A DNA stretch of 64,000 bases, taken from JAGVSR01 sp963742405. GTDB lineage: Bacteria; Pseudomonadota; Alphaproteobacteria; Rhizobiales; Hyphomicrobiaceae. The stretch spans positions 186,001 through 250,000 of the forward strand of contig CAVUMB010000007.1 of assembly GCA_963742405.1 (NCBI GenBank). The letters run 5' to 3'. Position 1 is the stretch's first letter, and each line of letters begins with the position of its first letter. This document shows, piece by piece, positions 15,981 through 25,532 of this stretch. The position numbers and the translations under genes are program-made. The notes below the pieces were generated by a model that saw only the letters and a list, made by a program, of their open reading frames with translations, had not been told where the DNA came from and searched no databases.

Positions 15981-17447
15981 TCAGCCAAATTTGGCGAGCC
16001 AGCCGATAATGCGCCGCAGCAGCGGACTGCCCGCTGAGTCCACGTAATAGCGGTAAGCAACCCGCTTATTCACCTCACCCAGTGTCGGATACGGCGAAAC
16101 CCATCCCGTCATCGCACGGATATTGAGGCCTTGCGCAATGGCAAGCGACCACATCTGAATAAGTTCTCCCGCGTGCGCACCCAGGATGGTCGCTCCCAGG
16201 ATCCGGCCGCGCCCGTCGGTCACGACTTTGACATGCCCCTCCGTCTCACGCTCGGCTTGCGCCCGGTCATTCTCGTGATAGGGCCAGCGAAGTACGCGGA
16301 TCTTCATCGACTTGGCCTGCGCTTCAGCCTCGGTGAGACCAATGTGCGCCAGTTCCGGTTCCGTGAATGTGACCCACGGAATGTGACCAGGCACAACCTT
16401 GGCCGGCAGCCGGAACAGGATCCGCCGGATGACGATACCGGCATGATAGTTGGCCACGTGCGTGAACTGCAGTCCCCCGGCTACGTCACCGATAGCAAAA
16501 ATCTTTTTGTTGCTGGTCCTCAATCCGCGATCGACGGTAATGCCGCTCTTTTCGAATCGAACGCCCGCCGCCGCGAGATTGAGGTCCGCGATGTTGGGAC
16601 GCCGACCGGTCGCGAGCAGGAGATGTGTCCCATCGACCGCCTCGGCGCCGCCGGGACCTTTGACGTCCACCCTGACGCCGAGGGGTGTCCTCTGAATGGA
16701 TTTGGCGCTCGACTGTTCCCGCACATCAATGCCTTCGGCGCGAAGCATCGCCAGCAGCGGCGCGGTCAACTCCGGATCATCCTTGCCCAGCGCCTTGGCA
16801 CCCTCGATGACCGTGACCCGACTGCCGAGGCGGCGATGGGCCTGCGCCATCTCCATGCCAATCGGTCCGCCACCGATGACGATGAGGTGCTCCGGCCGCA
16901 CGGTGTTGTCAAACAGCGTCTCATTGGTGAAGTAATCCACGTCTTCCAAACCTGGGATCGGTGGCACCACCGGCGACGATCCTGTTGCAATCACAAAGCG
17001 GCGCGCGGCGATCAAATAGTCCCCGGCCGCCACGGTTGCACCATCGACAAAACGCGCAGCAGCTTGAATAACCTGGACGCCGAGACCCTGGAAGCGCTCG
17101 ACACTGTCGTTGGGTGCAATGGCTGCGATGACCGATTGCACATGACGATTGACGGCAATCGGGTCGATGACCGGTTCGACCGGCTGAATACCGAAAATCC
17201 CCGAAGTTCGCATCGCGTGCGCGCGCTTGGCCGATGCGATGAGCGCCTTCGAGGGCACGCAACCGTAATTCAGGCAGTCGCCGCCCATCTTGTGCTTCTC
17301 GATCAAGACGACGCGCCGGCCGAACGCGGCCGCACCCGCCGCAACTGATAACCCGCCCGAACCGCCACCGATCACGCAGATGTCGACATCAAGCCGCGTC
17401 ATCGGCGACGCGGACTGCGGCGCGCTTCCGGCTTTAGTTGGCTCCAT
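15981..17447 (-). CDS. class I pyridine nucleotide-disulfide oxidoreductase (mercuric reductase-like)
   Basis: 488 residues. FAD-binding GGGSGGLSVAAGAAAFG near 26, the redox disulfide in GGDCLNYGCVPSKAL (C-x4-C), a second Rossmann motif IGGGPIGMEMAQAH near 193 for NAD(P)H, FAIGDVAGG near 316 and a C-terminal dimer domain. The family includes dihydrolipoamide dehydrogenase, glutathione and mercuric reductases. The C-terminus lacks the HxxxxE pair of dihydrolipoamide dehydrogenase (it has VSPYPTLGEVNKR) and no paired Cys of MerA, so it belongs to the uncharacterised group often found with TVP38-type membrane proteins. Start 17447 has GGAG upstream and overlaps the TVP38 stop by 14 bases; the two are co-transcribed. 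The substrate is unknown. Confidence 0.88.
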   Translation of the reverse strand: MEPTKAGSAPQSASPMTRLDVDICVIGGGSGGLSVAAGAAAFGRRVVLIEKHKMGGDCLNYGCVPSKALIASAKRAHAMRTSGIFGIQPVEPVIDPIAVNRHVQSVIAAIAPNDSVERFQGLGVQVIQAAARFVDGATVAAGDYLIAARRFVIATGSSPVVPPIPGLEDVDYFTNETLFDNTVRPEHLIVIGGGPIGMEMAQAHRRLGSRVTVIEGAKALGKDDPELTAPLLAMLRAEGIDVREQSSAKSIQRTPLGVRVDVKGPGGAEAVDGTHLLLATGRRPNIADLNLAAAGVRFEKSGITVDRGLRTSNKKIFAIGDVAGGLQFTHVANYHAGIVIRRILFRLPAKVVPGHIPWVTFTEPELAHIGLTEAEAQAKSMKIRVLRWPYHENDRAQAERETEGHVKVVTDGRGRILGATILGAHAGELIQMWSLAIAQGLNIRAMTGWVSPYPTLGEVNKRVAYRYYVDSAGSPLLRRIIGWLAKFG

Positions 17448-18219
17448 TGCGTGCGCTCCACTTCTTCACACCAACCGGGATCAGCGCGATCAGTCCAATA
17501 AGGACAAATGCCGCCACCAATTCGCCGGTGACCAGATTGCTTGTATCGATCGTATAGGGACAGTTGAGATTTGGCTCGCGCGCCTGTTGCGCCAGGCATG
17601 TGGCATGCACAGCATTTTGCGCCTCAACCACGCTGCCGAGCCCTGAACCGGCAACGGAGAATGCAACCGTGCCTGGAATGATGCCGAATAGCGTCCCGAT
17701 CACATATGTCGAGAGTGGGACGCCGAGCAGCGCCGGCGCAAGGTTGACGATGAAGAATGGAAAGACTGGAACGAGTCTCAGGAAAAGCATGTAGCTCAAC
17801 GCATTTTCTTTAAAGCCGTCACTGAGCTTTGCAAGCCACGGCCCTGCTCGCGCGGCCAGTGTTTCGCCAAGCGACGTCTTGGCGACGAGATAAACAAGCG
17901 TTGCTCCGGCGGTGGCTGCAACGACAGTCGCCATTGCGCCGATCTGCCAACCGAACAGCAAGCCACCAGTCAAGGTCATGATCAGGCCGCCGGGCAGAGA
18001 AAGTACGACCACAACGACATAGAGCACCATGTAGATCGCAATGGCCGCCACGAAGTTGCTAGAGATGAAGCCCCGCAGTTCAGCGTAGTTTCGGCCAATG
18101 GTCTCAAACGACAAGTACCGATGCCAACCCATGCCAAAGACGAGAGCCATGACCGCGAGAAGAATGACGAGAGGAAACCAGCGTTTGACGCCGGTATTCG
18201 AAGTTGTGCCCGCGGACAT
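17434..18219 (-). CDS. TVP38/TMEM64 family (VTT domain) membrane protein
   Basis: 261 residues. Helix 1 is WFPLVILLAVMALVFGMGW; the VTT core lies at about 55-180 with the signature LSLPGGLIMTLTGGLLFGW and, later, FLRLVPVFPFFIVNLAPALLG and GTLFGIIPGTVAFSVAGSG. A last helix is at the C-terminus followed by a basic tail. The family is related to DedA proteins and to eukaryotic VMP1/TMEM41 scramblases; roles in lipid or ion transport have been proposed. It is immediately upstream of the flavoprotein gene, an arrangement that recurs in proteobacteria, so they likely act together in the envelope. Start 18219 has GGAAAGG upstream. Confidence 0.88.
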   Translation of the reverse strand: MSAGTTSNTGVKRWFPLVILLAVMALVFGMGWHRYLSFETIGRNYAELRGFISSNFVAAIAIYMVLYVVVVVLSLPGGLIMTLTGGLLFGWQIGAMATVVAATAGATLVYLVAKTSLGETLAARAGPWLAKLSDGFKENALSYMLFLRLVPVFPFFIVNLAPALLGVPLSTYVIGTLFGIIPGTVAFSVAGSGLGSVVEAQNAVHATCLAQQAREPNLNCPYTIDTSNLVTGELVAAFVLIGLIALIPVGVKKWSARNGAN

Positions 18220-18244
18220 TTGAGAACCTTTCCTTCGGCGCCGC

Positions 18245-19111
18245 TCAACGTGGGTGCGCGCTATCGTTCAAAGACCAATCGTATCGGTCATCATCGATCT
18301 CGGATATTTTTCCGAGGCGCCGCGCAAAGTCCGGTTCGGCGTAGCGCTTGAGATGCTCAATGATCGCTCGATCCGAAGTGCCGAAGTCGCCTTTGTACCA
18401 ACGATAAATTGATGAGACTACAAGCCGGCTGTCTATCAAAGAAGCCCCGCGGGGATGATTGACATAACCGCGCGCAGCCAAGTCGAGTTGCTTTTCGAGA
18501 GCCGCGCCTGTGAACGGCTCAAGCGGCAGATTTGGACACCCGAACGACGCGCAGTTGACCGCATAGTGGACGCGAACGTCTTGAAAAGCCGGTCGCAAAA
18601 TACCGTGTTCGATATCGTCGAGGCTCAGGCGGACACCGCCAACCGTTACGACCTTCGCTTTCCATGGACCTCCCGAGAAGGCGGCCAGCAATCCGCCGCC
18701 AAGCGAAACATCTTTGATTGTGCTCACCGGGTAATGGTCGAGGACGATGTCGAGAGTTTTGGCGTTGTAGAGGTTCGCCCAAAAGGCAAACTGCTCGGGC
18801 CTGTCAAGCGCTGCCACATCGGTGGCGGACATCCGCGCGATATAGGCTTTCAGAGCCGGCCGGTCTTGTTGTTGAAATTTGGCATAGTCAACGCGCACAA
18901 TGCCGTCACGGCCAAGCTTGGCGTAGCGCTGCAGCAAAACACCAAAAGGACTGTGGTCGATCGTCGTAGTCGACCCTTTCGACGACCGGCCGAATACAGC
19001 TGTCAGTTCGTCCGCTTGCACCGGCACCGCGACGATCAAAGCGAATATGACAAGCCAGGCCAGTCGCGCTGACCGGAAAATCAACCGCCGCGAAGATGCA
19101 TCTACAAACAT
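18245..19111 (-). CDS. DUF547 secreted protein
   Basis: 288 residues from ATG 19111, with GGAG seven bases ahead. A signal peptide (LAWLVIFALIVAVPVQA) is followed by the DUF547 domain: YAKFQQQDRPALKAYIARM, then LDRPEQFAFWANLYNAKTL near 108, GGPWKAKVVTVGG, LSLDDIEHGILRP and VHYAVNCASFGCPNLPLEPF with the conserved cysteines, followed by IYRWYKGDFG. The enzyme activity of DUF547 proteins is unknown although the conserved NLYNA, EH and NC-S-GCP motifs suggest a catalytic pocket. It reads in the same direction as the TVP38 gene, 25 bases away, and so probably belongs to that operon. Confidence 0.88.
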   Translation of the reverse strand: MFVDASSRRLIFRSARLAWLVIFALIVAVPVQADELTAVFGRSSKGSTTTIDHSPFGVLLQRYAKLGRDGIVRVDYAKFQQQDRPALKAYIARMSATDVAALDRPEQFAFWANLYNAKTLDIVLDHYPVSTIKDVSLGGGLLAAFSGGPWKAKVVTVGGVRLSLDDIEHGILRPAFQDVRVHYAVNCASFGCPNLPLEPFTGAALEKQLDLAARGYVNHPRGASLIDSRLVVSSIYRWYKGDFGTSDRAIIEHLKRYAEPDFARRLGKISEIDDDRYDWSLNDSAHPR

Positions 19112-19388
19112 CAAGGATCTCCTCAGCCCACTCGGCCTGGAATTCTACGCAATCAACGGGCCTGGGTTTCGGTAACTAAGGGAGAGCCCCTGGCAGCATG
19201 TCCGCCGATTGACTTGGCCTGCCGCCGACCTTATAGAGTGGCGTCTTCCATTCCTGCCGGAATTGGTTCGTGCCAGCTGCGCTTGCAGCGGCCCGCCGAA
19301 CGCATTTCGGTAGCACATTGAATTCTCACATCTTCCCCTGGCAGCTTCTGTAGCCGTCATCGGGAACACCGATCAGACGGAGAGTATC

Positions 19389-19523
19389 GTGAAGCGCACC
19401 TATCAACCGAGCAAGCTTGTGCGCAAGCGCCGGCATGGCTTCCGCAAGCGCATGGAAACCCCAGGTGGCGTGCGGGTTCTCGCCCGCCGTCGCGCGAAGG
19501 GCCGCAAGCGCCTCTCGGCCTAG
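19389..19523 (+). CDS. rpmH: 50S ribosomal protein L34
   Basis: 44 residues starting at GTG 19389 with GGAGAG ahead: MKRTYQPSKLVRKRRHG, then FRKRMETPGGVRVLARRR and AKGRKRLSA. Length and sequence are those of bacterial L34, a basic protein of the large subunit that binds 23S rRNA. It heads the rpmH-rnpA-yidC-engB block conserved among bacteria. Confidence 0.97.
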   Translation: MKRTYQPSKLVRKRRHGFRKRMETPGGVRVLARRRAKGRKRLSA

Positions 19524-19574
19524 TGGATTGCGGGTGATTGCGTATCGCTCGCTGCTGCTGCTTGAGGCTCGGAC

Positions 19575-19967
19575 GTGAAATTGACGACCCTCAGAAAGCG
19601 ATCGGAATTCCTGCGCATTAGGGGCGGGGCGAGGTGCCCGACGCCCCCTTTTGTTTTGGAAACAAGGCAGCGTCTCGAACCCTCTGCCGTCTGCGCGCCG
19701 CCGCGCTTCGGCTTTACGGTCACTAAAGCAATGGGCGGCGCCGTCGAACGCAATCGTATCCGCCGCCGCCTCAAGGCCGCCGTGACGGCCATCGCTGCAA
19801 CCGCCGCCCGGCCCGGTCAGGACTATGTGCTGATCGCCCGTAAAGACGCAATCGACATCCCGTTCGACGCCTTGAAGAAAGACCTTGAACGCGCCTTCCA
19901 TCGCGTGCATCACGCCCCCGCAACGAAACCGCGGGCAAGGCGATCGGGAGCAGCAGCAAGAGAATAG
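19575..19967 (+). CDS. rnpA: ribonuclease P protein component
   Basis: 130 residues from GTG 19575. It begins MKLTTLRKRSEFLRIRGG, with the central FGFTVTKAMGGAVERNRIRRRLK stretch whose RNRIRRRL is the family RNA-binding signature, and PGQDYVLIARKDAIDIPF followed by a basic tail. RnpA assists the catalytic RnpB RNA in trimming tRNA 5' leaders. It lies 51 bases after rpmH. The next 160 bases up to yidC do not contain a recognisable yidD. Confidence 0.95.
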   Translation: MKLTTLRKRSEFLRIRGGARCPTPPFVLETRQRLEPSAVCAPPRFGFTVTKAMGGAVERNRIRRRLKAAVTAIAATAARPGQDYVLIARKDAIDIPFDALKKDLERAFHRVHHAPATKPRARRSGAAARE

Positions 19968-20127
19968 AACCGGGCAGATTGCGGTCCCATATGTCTCGCA
20001 GTGACCGCATGCCCCTTTGCCCGGCTACGGCAAGTGTGACACCCATGTGCGCCGCACACTCAGCCAACGCGAATTCCGTCACGACAGTGCGGCGACCGTG
20101 CCGTGATACCGCCGAACCGAGGCCACG

Positions 20128-21954
20128 ATGAAGAGCCAGCAGCCCGACAACCAGGTCAATCTCCTGATCGCGATCGTTCTTTCGATGGTCGTGCTTCTGG
20201 GTTGGAGCTATTTCTTCGCCACTCCTCAGATGGAAGCCGACAGGGCTCGGCAGGCCCGCGAAAATTCCGCCGCCGTGAAGCCGAACCAGCCGGCAGCAGC
20301 AATACCATCCACGCCGGATGCAACCGTAACAGCCAGCAAACCGGCAACGCGTGAACTGGCGCTTGGTGCATCGCCCCGGATCGCAATCGAAACGCCCTCT
20401 CTCAAAGGCTCGATCTCTCTGAAGGGCGCTGCGTTCGACGACCTCTCTCTCGTCAAGCACCATGAGACCGTGAACCCCAAGAGCCCCAACATCGTCCTGT
20501 TTTCTCCGCTATCGGAAGTCGGCGGCTACTTTGCACGGATGGGCTGGGCGGCTGCCGCCGGCAAGCCGGTAAAAGTACCCGATAGTGAAACCGTTTGGAC
20601 TGCTAAAACCCCCGGCCCCCTGACGCCAACCTCTCCCGTCACGTTGGAGTGGAGCAACGGCGAAGGCCTCACATTCCGCCGCGTCGTCTCGGTCGATGAA
20701 AACTACATGTTTTCCATCGCCGACGAGGTGGAGAACAAAAGCGCTGGCGACATTGCACTGCAACCGTTCGCACGCATCTTCCGTTTCGGTGCGCCCAAAA
20801 CTCCCGCAGTTTGGATTCAGCACGAAGGCCTTCTCGGCGTGCCCGGGAATGCAGGGCTGCAGGAAATTACGTTCCCGCATGCGACGACGGAACCTCCGGC
20901 CAAATTCGAAAACAAGACGGGTGGCTGGCTCGGCATCACCGATAAATACTGGGCATCAGCAATCATTCCGGACCAGAAAATTGCGTATAACGCCACTCTG
21001 GAGGGCGAACCGGCCAAAGACGCCAAGCACCTCCCCATGTTCCTCGCTGAATTTGAAGCCGCTCCCACAGTCGTTGCGGCCGGTAGCGTCGCCTCGGTTA
21101 AAACGCAGCTCTATGCCGGCGCCAAGCGCGCATCGCTGATCGAAAAATATGCCGAAGACTTGGGTATCGAGAAGTTCGATCTCATGATCGACTGGGGCTG
21201 GTTTTACTTCCTGACCAAGCCAATGAATCATGCGCTGACGTGGCTGTACGGCATCCTCGGCAACTTCGGCTTCGCCATTCTCACGCTGACGGTTATCGTC
21301 AAGCTGCTATTCTATCCGCTCGCCAACAAGTCATACGAATCGATGGCGAAGATGAAGAAGCTGCAGCCGCAGATGGAAGCGATGCGCGAGCGCTTCAAGG
21401 ACGACAAGCCGCGGATGCAACAGGAGCTGATGCAGCTCTATCAGAAAGAAAAGATCAATCCGGCCGCCGGCTGCCTTCCGATCCTAGTCCAGATCCCGGT
21501 GTTCTTTGCGCTCTACAAAGTGCTTTACACCTCGATCGACATGCGCCACGCCCCGTTTATCGGCTGGATCAAGGACCTCTCCGCACCTGATCCGACATCG
21601 ATCTTCAACTTGTTCGGCTTGTTGCCCTATGCGGTGCCGGATTTCCTGCACATCGGTGTATGGCCGATCATCATGGGTATGACCATGTGGGTTCAAATGC
21701 AGCTGAACCCTCCCCAGCCCGATCCGATCCAGCAACAGATCTTCAGCTGGATGCCGTTGATGTTCACGTTCCTGCTGGCCACGTTCCCTGCTGGACTGGT
21801 CATCTACTGGGCCTGGAACAACATTCTTTCCATTCTGCAGCAGTACTACATCACCAAAAAGCAAGGTGCAGAAGTCCATCTGATGGCCAATGTTCGCCGC
21901 ACGTTTGCGCCTGTGTTGAGGCTGTTTGGCCAAGGTAGCGAGACCAAGGGATGA
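20128..21954 (+). CDS. yidC: membrane protein insertase YidC
   Basis: 608 residues. Helix 1 (NLLIAIVLSMVVLLGWSYFF) precedes a linker and the large periplasmic beta-supersandwich domain (about 60-350). The conserved insertase part starts near 360: FDLMIDWGWFYFLTKPMNHAL, LYGILGNFGFAILTLTVIVK, PLANKSYESMAKMKKLQPQM and the charged loop that ends NPAAGCLPILVQIPVFFALY, followed by WMPLMFTFLLATFPAGLVIYW. It inserts and folds inner-membrane proteins alone or with Sec. Its stop overlaps engB by 4 bases. Confidence 0.97.
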   Translation: MKSQQPDNQVNLLIAIVLSMVVLLGWSYFFATPQMEADRARQARENSAAVKPNQPAAAIPSTPDATVTASKPATRELALGASPRIAIETPSLKGSISLKGAAFDDLSLVKHHETVNPKSPNIVLFSPLSEVGGYFARMGWAAAAGKPVKVPDSETVWTAKTPGPLTPTSPVTLEWSNGEGLTFRRVVSVDENYMFSIADEVENKSAGDIALQPFARIFRFGAPKTPAVWIQHEGLLGVPGNAGLQEITFPHATTEPPAKFENKTGGWLGITDKYWASAIIPDQKIAYNATLEGEPAKDAKHLPMFLAEFEAAPTVVAAGSVASVKTQLYAGAKRASLIEKYAEDLGIEKFDLMIDWGWFYFLTKPMNHALTWLYGILGNFGFAILTLTVIVKLLFYPLANKSYESMAKMKKLQPQMEAMRERFKDDKPRMQQELMQLYQKEKINPAAGCLPILVQIPVFFALYKVLYTSIDMRHAPFIGWIKDLSAPDPTSIFNLFGLLPYAVPDFLHIGVWPIIMGMTMWVQMQLNPPQPDPIQQQIFSWMPLMFTFLLATFPAGLVIYWAWNNILSILQQYYITKKQGAEVHLMANVRRTFAPVLRLFGQGSETKG

Positions 21955-22613
21955 CGGTCACGGCCGATCCGTTTGCGTTCACGTTTGAAGACTACGCCGC
22001 CGGTACTGCCCTGTTTGAGCAGCGCTGGACTTTCGTCAAAGGCGTTGTTGATCTGGAGCATCTGCCGCCCTCCGGCCCTGTCGAGATCGCTTTGGCTGGC
22101 CGCTCAAACGTCGGCAAGTCGAGCCTGATCAACGCCCTCGTGCGTCAGCACGGGCTGGCGCGCACATCCAACACGCCCGGCCGCACGCAAGAACTGAACT
22201 ACTTCGTGCCGGAAGCCGGCGCACCCTATCTCGTCGACATGCCGGGCTATGGTTTCGCCGAAGCCCCGAAAGACAAAGTCGAGGCATGGACGAAACTCGT
22301 CAAAAACTATCTCGCCGGCCGCCAGCGCCTCGCCCGCGTGTTCCTTCTTGTCGACGCGCGTCACGGCATCAAAAAAGTCGATTCAGATATCATGAAGTTG
22401 CTCGATGAAGCGGCCGTGTCCTATCAGATCGTTTTGACGAAGGCCGACAAGATCCAGCCGACCGCGCTCGAGTCACTTCTCAAAAGAACGCAATCGACGA
22501 TTGCCAGTCACACCGCTGCCTATCCGCTCATCCTGGCAACATCGTCGGAAACAAGCGCCGGTATCGATGATTTGCGCGCGCAGGCCGCACTCGTTTCCCG
22601 CCAGCACGCCTGA
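21951..22613 (+). CDS. engB: ribosome biogenesis GTP-binding protein EngB/YsxC
   Basis: 220 residues. G1 GRSNVGKSSLINAL near 48, G2 threonine in SNTPGRTQELNYF, G3 DMPGYGFAEAP near 94, G4 TKADK near 163 and G5-like ATSSE near 198 define a TrmE-Era-type GTPase. It acts in assembly of the 50S subunit. The start overlaps the yidC stop (ATGA), showing translational coupling. Confidence 0.96.
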   Translation: MTVTADPFAFTFEDYAAGTALFEQRWTFVKGVVDLEHLPPSGPVEIALAGRSNVGKSSLINALVRQHGLARTSNTPGRTQELNYFVPEAGAPYLVDMPGYGFAEAPKDKVEAWTKLVKNYLAGRQRLARVFLLVDARHGIKKVDSDIMKLLDEAAVSYQIVLTKADKIQPTALESLLKRTQSTIASHTAAYPLILATSSETSAGIDDLRAQAALVSRQHA

Positions 22614-22634
22614 TCCGCGTGGAGCGGCCGACGG

Positions 22635-24248
22635 TCAGCCACCGCCACGCAGCAGTGCAATAAGCGGATCGATCAAGCTCTCACCGAAACGCGCCAAGAC
22701 CCCGCCCGCGACCGCAGCCGTCATCCAACCGGCCCACCGCGCTGCGGTCTTGACATAGTTGACCGCGACTTTCACTTCGATCAGCTGATCAGGGAGCGCG
22801 GTCTCAGCCGTCAATCCGTCGGCGCCCACCGTTCGCGCTGAAATCAAAAGCTGCAACCGCTGCCGGCCCCGCTCCCGCGGCGTAATCGTCCAGCGCCAGC
22901 TGGCAAAATCATCCGCCATCAGCCCCAGGACGTTTTCGATCCACTGGGTTTCAGGCGACGAAGTCTCGATGAAGAAACCGCCGTCCGGCGAACGTAGGCG
23001 CACCGACATGGCCTTGGTGACTGTGACTTCGTGCCGGTACACAGCGCCGCCGCCCTGCAGGCCTTCGGCGATGGCTTTCACGTCTGACCGGGCGACCCGC
23101 GCTTCCACGACCATCGACACGCCCAAGCGCATGCGCCGTGGAATGTTTTCGACAAGCTGCCCTGACGCAACGCGCACGTTCCCAGGCGCGCCCGCGCGCT
23201 GCCGCGGTGCAAGTGGTGGCCCAGGGGCAGCAGCAGGAGCACCGCCCTGCGGCGGTCGTTGTTGAATTGGCGGGGCCGTTCGGTTCTGCGGCTGGCCCAG
23301 CGACGGAGGCGGCCCACCTTGCGGCATAGGTTGCGGCGATGGTTGTGGACCACTTGCCGGAACATTGAATGGAGCGGGCGGCCCGGTGCGTGGCATTTGC
23401 GGCTGCGGCGAGGGTTGTGCACCTGACGGCGGCTGCATTCGCTGCGGCGGCGGCATCTGGTAGCCCGGCCCCTGTCCCGATGCCCCCGGCTGAGCACCTG
23501 GCGGCGGAGTGGGACGCGGGGGCGGTGACTGCGTCGACGAAGCGTCGCGCGGAGGCGCATTCGCGGCTGGCTCCCACTGCGGCATCACCGGCGAACGCCC
23601 GGCGGTCGGTGCAGCCGTTGGCTCGGCAGGACGCACCGGACGCTGCGCGGCAGCCGGCACCGTCGGCGTGTCGACATAAGGCGGCGCCACCGGCTGCGGT
23701 ACGACTTGAGGCTGCGACACGACCTGGGGCTGCGGCTGCCCGGTTCGCGATTGCACCCGCTCGCGGGCGGTGGCCAAGATGTCTTCCGTTGAACCCTGCG
23801 GCGGCGTTGGCGTTGGCGCTGGCGTCGCCGAAGCACGCTGCAGTGCCCGAATGGCTTGCTCGAACGTCAATCCCTGAACCCGCAGGAGATGCGCCGCCGT
23901 ACTTTTTCCATCGCCGACAATCGCTGCCAGAACAATAGCGCCATTGATTTCAGCGCGCCGGCCCTGCCGCGCAGCAGCCGCTGCCGCTTCAAGGATTCTT
24001 TTCAGGTCGCGTGAAATAAAAACTTGCGCCGGACCGTTCGGGTCGCGCCGTACGTCGATCTGTCCGATATGCGTCGAGACTTCGCCGGCAAGCCGTGCCA
24101 GATCGATGTTGGATGACAGGAGTACCCCGACCGCATCCGGATCTTCGGCCAGCGCCAGCAAAAGATGTTCCAAAGTGACTTCAGGATGCTGCTGGGCATC
24201 GGCGTAGCTCGCGGCACGCGCAAGCGTCGCAGCAAGGTGCTGCGACAT
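22635..24248 (-). CDS. Clp N-terminal-domain protein without ATPase module
   Basis: 537 residues from ATG 24248 (ATG 24278 possible). Residues 1-145 contain two Clp repeats: LAATLARAASYADAQQHPEV, LEHLLLALAEDPDAVGVLLS and, second, AEINGAIVLAAIVGDGKSTAA. That region in ClpA/ClpC binds adaptors and substrates. Residues 150-370 are a Pro/Gln/Ala-rich low-complexity linker. Residues 380-537 are beta-rich (MRLGVSMVVEARVARSDVKA, VTVTKAMSVRLRSPDGGF, WRWTITPRERGRQRL) and end in a hydrophobic stretch WMTAAVAGGVLARFGES. There are no Walker motifs, so it is not a Clp ATPase. A role in recognising unfolded proteins or adaptors is possible but inferred. Confidence 0.8.
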   Translation of the reverse strand: MSQHLAATLARAASYADAQQHPEVTLEHLLLALAEDPDAVGVLLSSNIDLARLAGEVSTHIGQIDVRRDPNGPAQVFISRDLKRILEAAAAAARQGRRAEINGAIVLAAIVGDGKSTAAHLLRVQGLTFEQAIRALQRASATPAPTPTPPQGSTEDILATARERVQSRTGQPQPQVVSQPQVVPQPVAPPYVDTPTVPAAAQRPVRPAEPTAAPTAGRSPVMPQWEPAANAPPRDASSTQSPPPRPTPPPGAQPGASGQGPGYQMPPPQRMQPPSGAQPSPQPQMPRTGPPAPFNVPASGPQPSPQPMPQGGPPPSLGQPQNRTAPPIQQRPPQGGAPAAAPGPPLAPRQRAGAPGNVRVASGQLVENIPRRMRLGVSMVVEARVARSDVKAIAEGLQGGGAVYRHEVTVTKAMSVRLRSPDGGFFIETSSPETQWIENVLGLMADDFASWRWTITPRERGRQRLQLLISARTVGADGLTAETALPDQLIEVKVAVNYVKTAARWAGWMTAAVAGGVLARFGESLIDPLIALLRGGG

Positions 24249-24575
24249 GGGAATGCGCCCGAGATCATCGACAATCATTCGCCCGAACCATGCCTTCCGG
24301 CCAATAAGCGCCCCTGTACGGCCGCTGTGCGCGCCGCAACAATCTCAATACACACTGCGATAGAACGTGATCTGCCTGCTGGGAGCAAGCGACTAAACCG
24401 CACCACGGCCCCGTTTTTCCGCCAATCTTGTTGAACTAGCACCCGATTGTGAGGGAATTCCGTTGAGGCACCGGACACAACAGATATAACCCTGTTCGCC
24501 CCGTGGACATCGCCTTCATTCGAAGTGATGCCGCCCGGTTTGCAACGCACCTCATGCCAAGGTTTTGACGACGCG
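24249..24575. promoter_or_regulatory. divergent promoter region of the ClpN-like gene and argB
   Basis: About 330 bases between divergent genes; the first 50 codons could belong to argB if the start at 24525 is used. No structured element seen. Confidence 0.4.
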
Positions 24576-25532
24576 ATGACGAAGCCGACCGAGACATCGA
24601 CCGCCGCAGCCGGCGAGACCGCCCCCATCAGCGCCCATGTTCAGGCTCGCATCCTTGCCGAGGCCCTGCCCAACATGCTGCGTTACGATGAGCAGACGGT
24701 CGTGGTGAAATTCGGCGGCCATGCCATGGGCGACGCGGCTCTCTTTGCAGCTTTCGCGCAAGACATCGTCTACCTGAAGCAATCGGGCGTGAATCCGATC
24801 GTCGTTCACGGCGGCGGGCCACAAATCGCCGAGATGCTGAAAAAGCACAACATCAAATCCGAGTTCGTGCACGGCCTCCGCGTCACCGATCAACAGACCG
24901 TCGAGATTGTCGAAATGGTGCTCGCGGGCGCGATCAACAAGGAGATCGTCACGGCCATCAATCGGGAAGGCGGCAAGGCCGTTGGCATCTGCGGCAAGGA
25001 TGCAAACCTGATGATCGCGCGCAAGATCACCGAAATGCCCGACCCAAAGACCGGCGTCGTCGGCAAGGTCGATCTCGGCTTTGTCGGCGATCCGCTTCAG
25101 GTTAATCCTCATATTGTCGAGGTTATTTCCAAGTCCGATCTCATCCCCGTCATTGCGCCGGTGGCATTGTCGCGCGAGGGCGAAACCTTGAACGTCAATG
25201 CCGACAGCTTCGCTTCTGCCCTCGCCGCCCGCATGAAGGCCAAGCGCCTTCTTCTGCTAACCGATGTGGAAGGCGTGCTCGATACGAATGGCAAACTGAT
25301 CGAGGAACTGAGTGTCGATCAGGCGCAAGAAATGATCCGCGCCGGCACCATAAGCGGTGGCATGATTCCAAAAATCGAAGGCTGCATCGAAGTGGTGGAA
25401 GCCGGCGTCGAGGCTGTTGTCATCATCAACGGCAAGGTCCCGCACTGCGTACTACTTGAATTGCTGACCGATCACGGCGCCGGCACGCTCGTCGGCCGCC
25501 GCAAACCGAAGGCAAAGAAGGCCGCCGAATGA
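24576..25532 (+). CDS. argB: acetylglutamate kinase
   Basis: 318 residues from ATG 24576; a start at 24525 would add 17 residues. Family motifs: VVVKFGGHAMGD near 44 (phosphate-binding Gly loop), PIVVHGGGPQIAEMLKK near 78, FVHGLRVTDQQTVEIVEMVL, VGICGKDANLMIARKI, VNADSFASALAARMKAKRLL and LLTDVEGVLD, GGMIPKIEGCIEVVEAGVEA. It phosphorylates N-acetyl-L-glutamate, the second step of arginine synthesis. It overlaps the HAD gene downstream by 4 bases. Confidence 0.95.
   Translation: MTKPTETSTAAAGETAPISAHVQARILAEALPNMLRYDEQTVVVKFGGHAMGDAALFAAFAQDIVYLKQSGVNPIVVHGGGPQIAEMLKKHNIKSEFVHGLRVTDQQTVEIVEMVLAGAINKEIVTAINREGGKAVGICGKDANLMIARKITEMPDPKTGVVGKVDLGFVGDPLQVNPHIVEVISKSDLIPVIAPVALSREGETLNVNADSFASALAARMKAKRLLLLTDVEGVLDTNGKLIEELSVDQAQEMIRAGTISGGMIPKIEGCIEVVEAGVEAVVIINGKVPHCVLLELLTDHGAGTLVGRRKPKAKKAAE

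Noticed and set aside
16131..17348. 405-codon plus-strand frame
   Set aside because: Shadow of the flavoprotein gene on the minus strand, due to high G+C.
19968..20127. Possible yidD between rnpA and yidC
   Set aside because: None of the frames shows the cysteine and proline pattern of YidD; the space is also too short.
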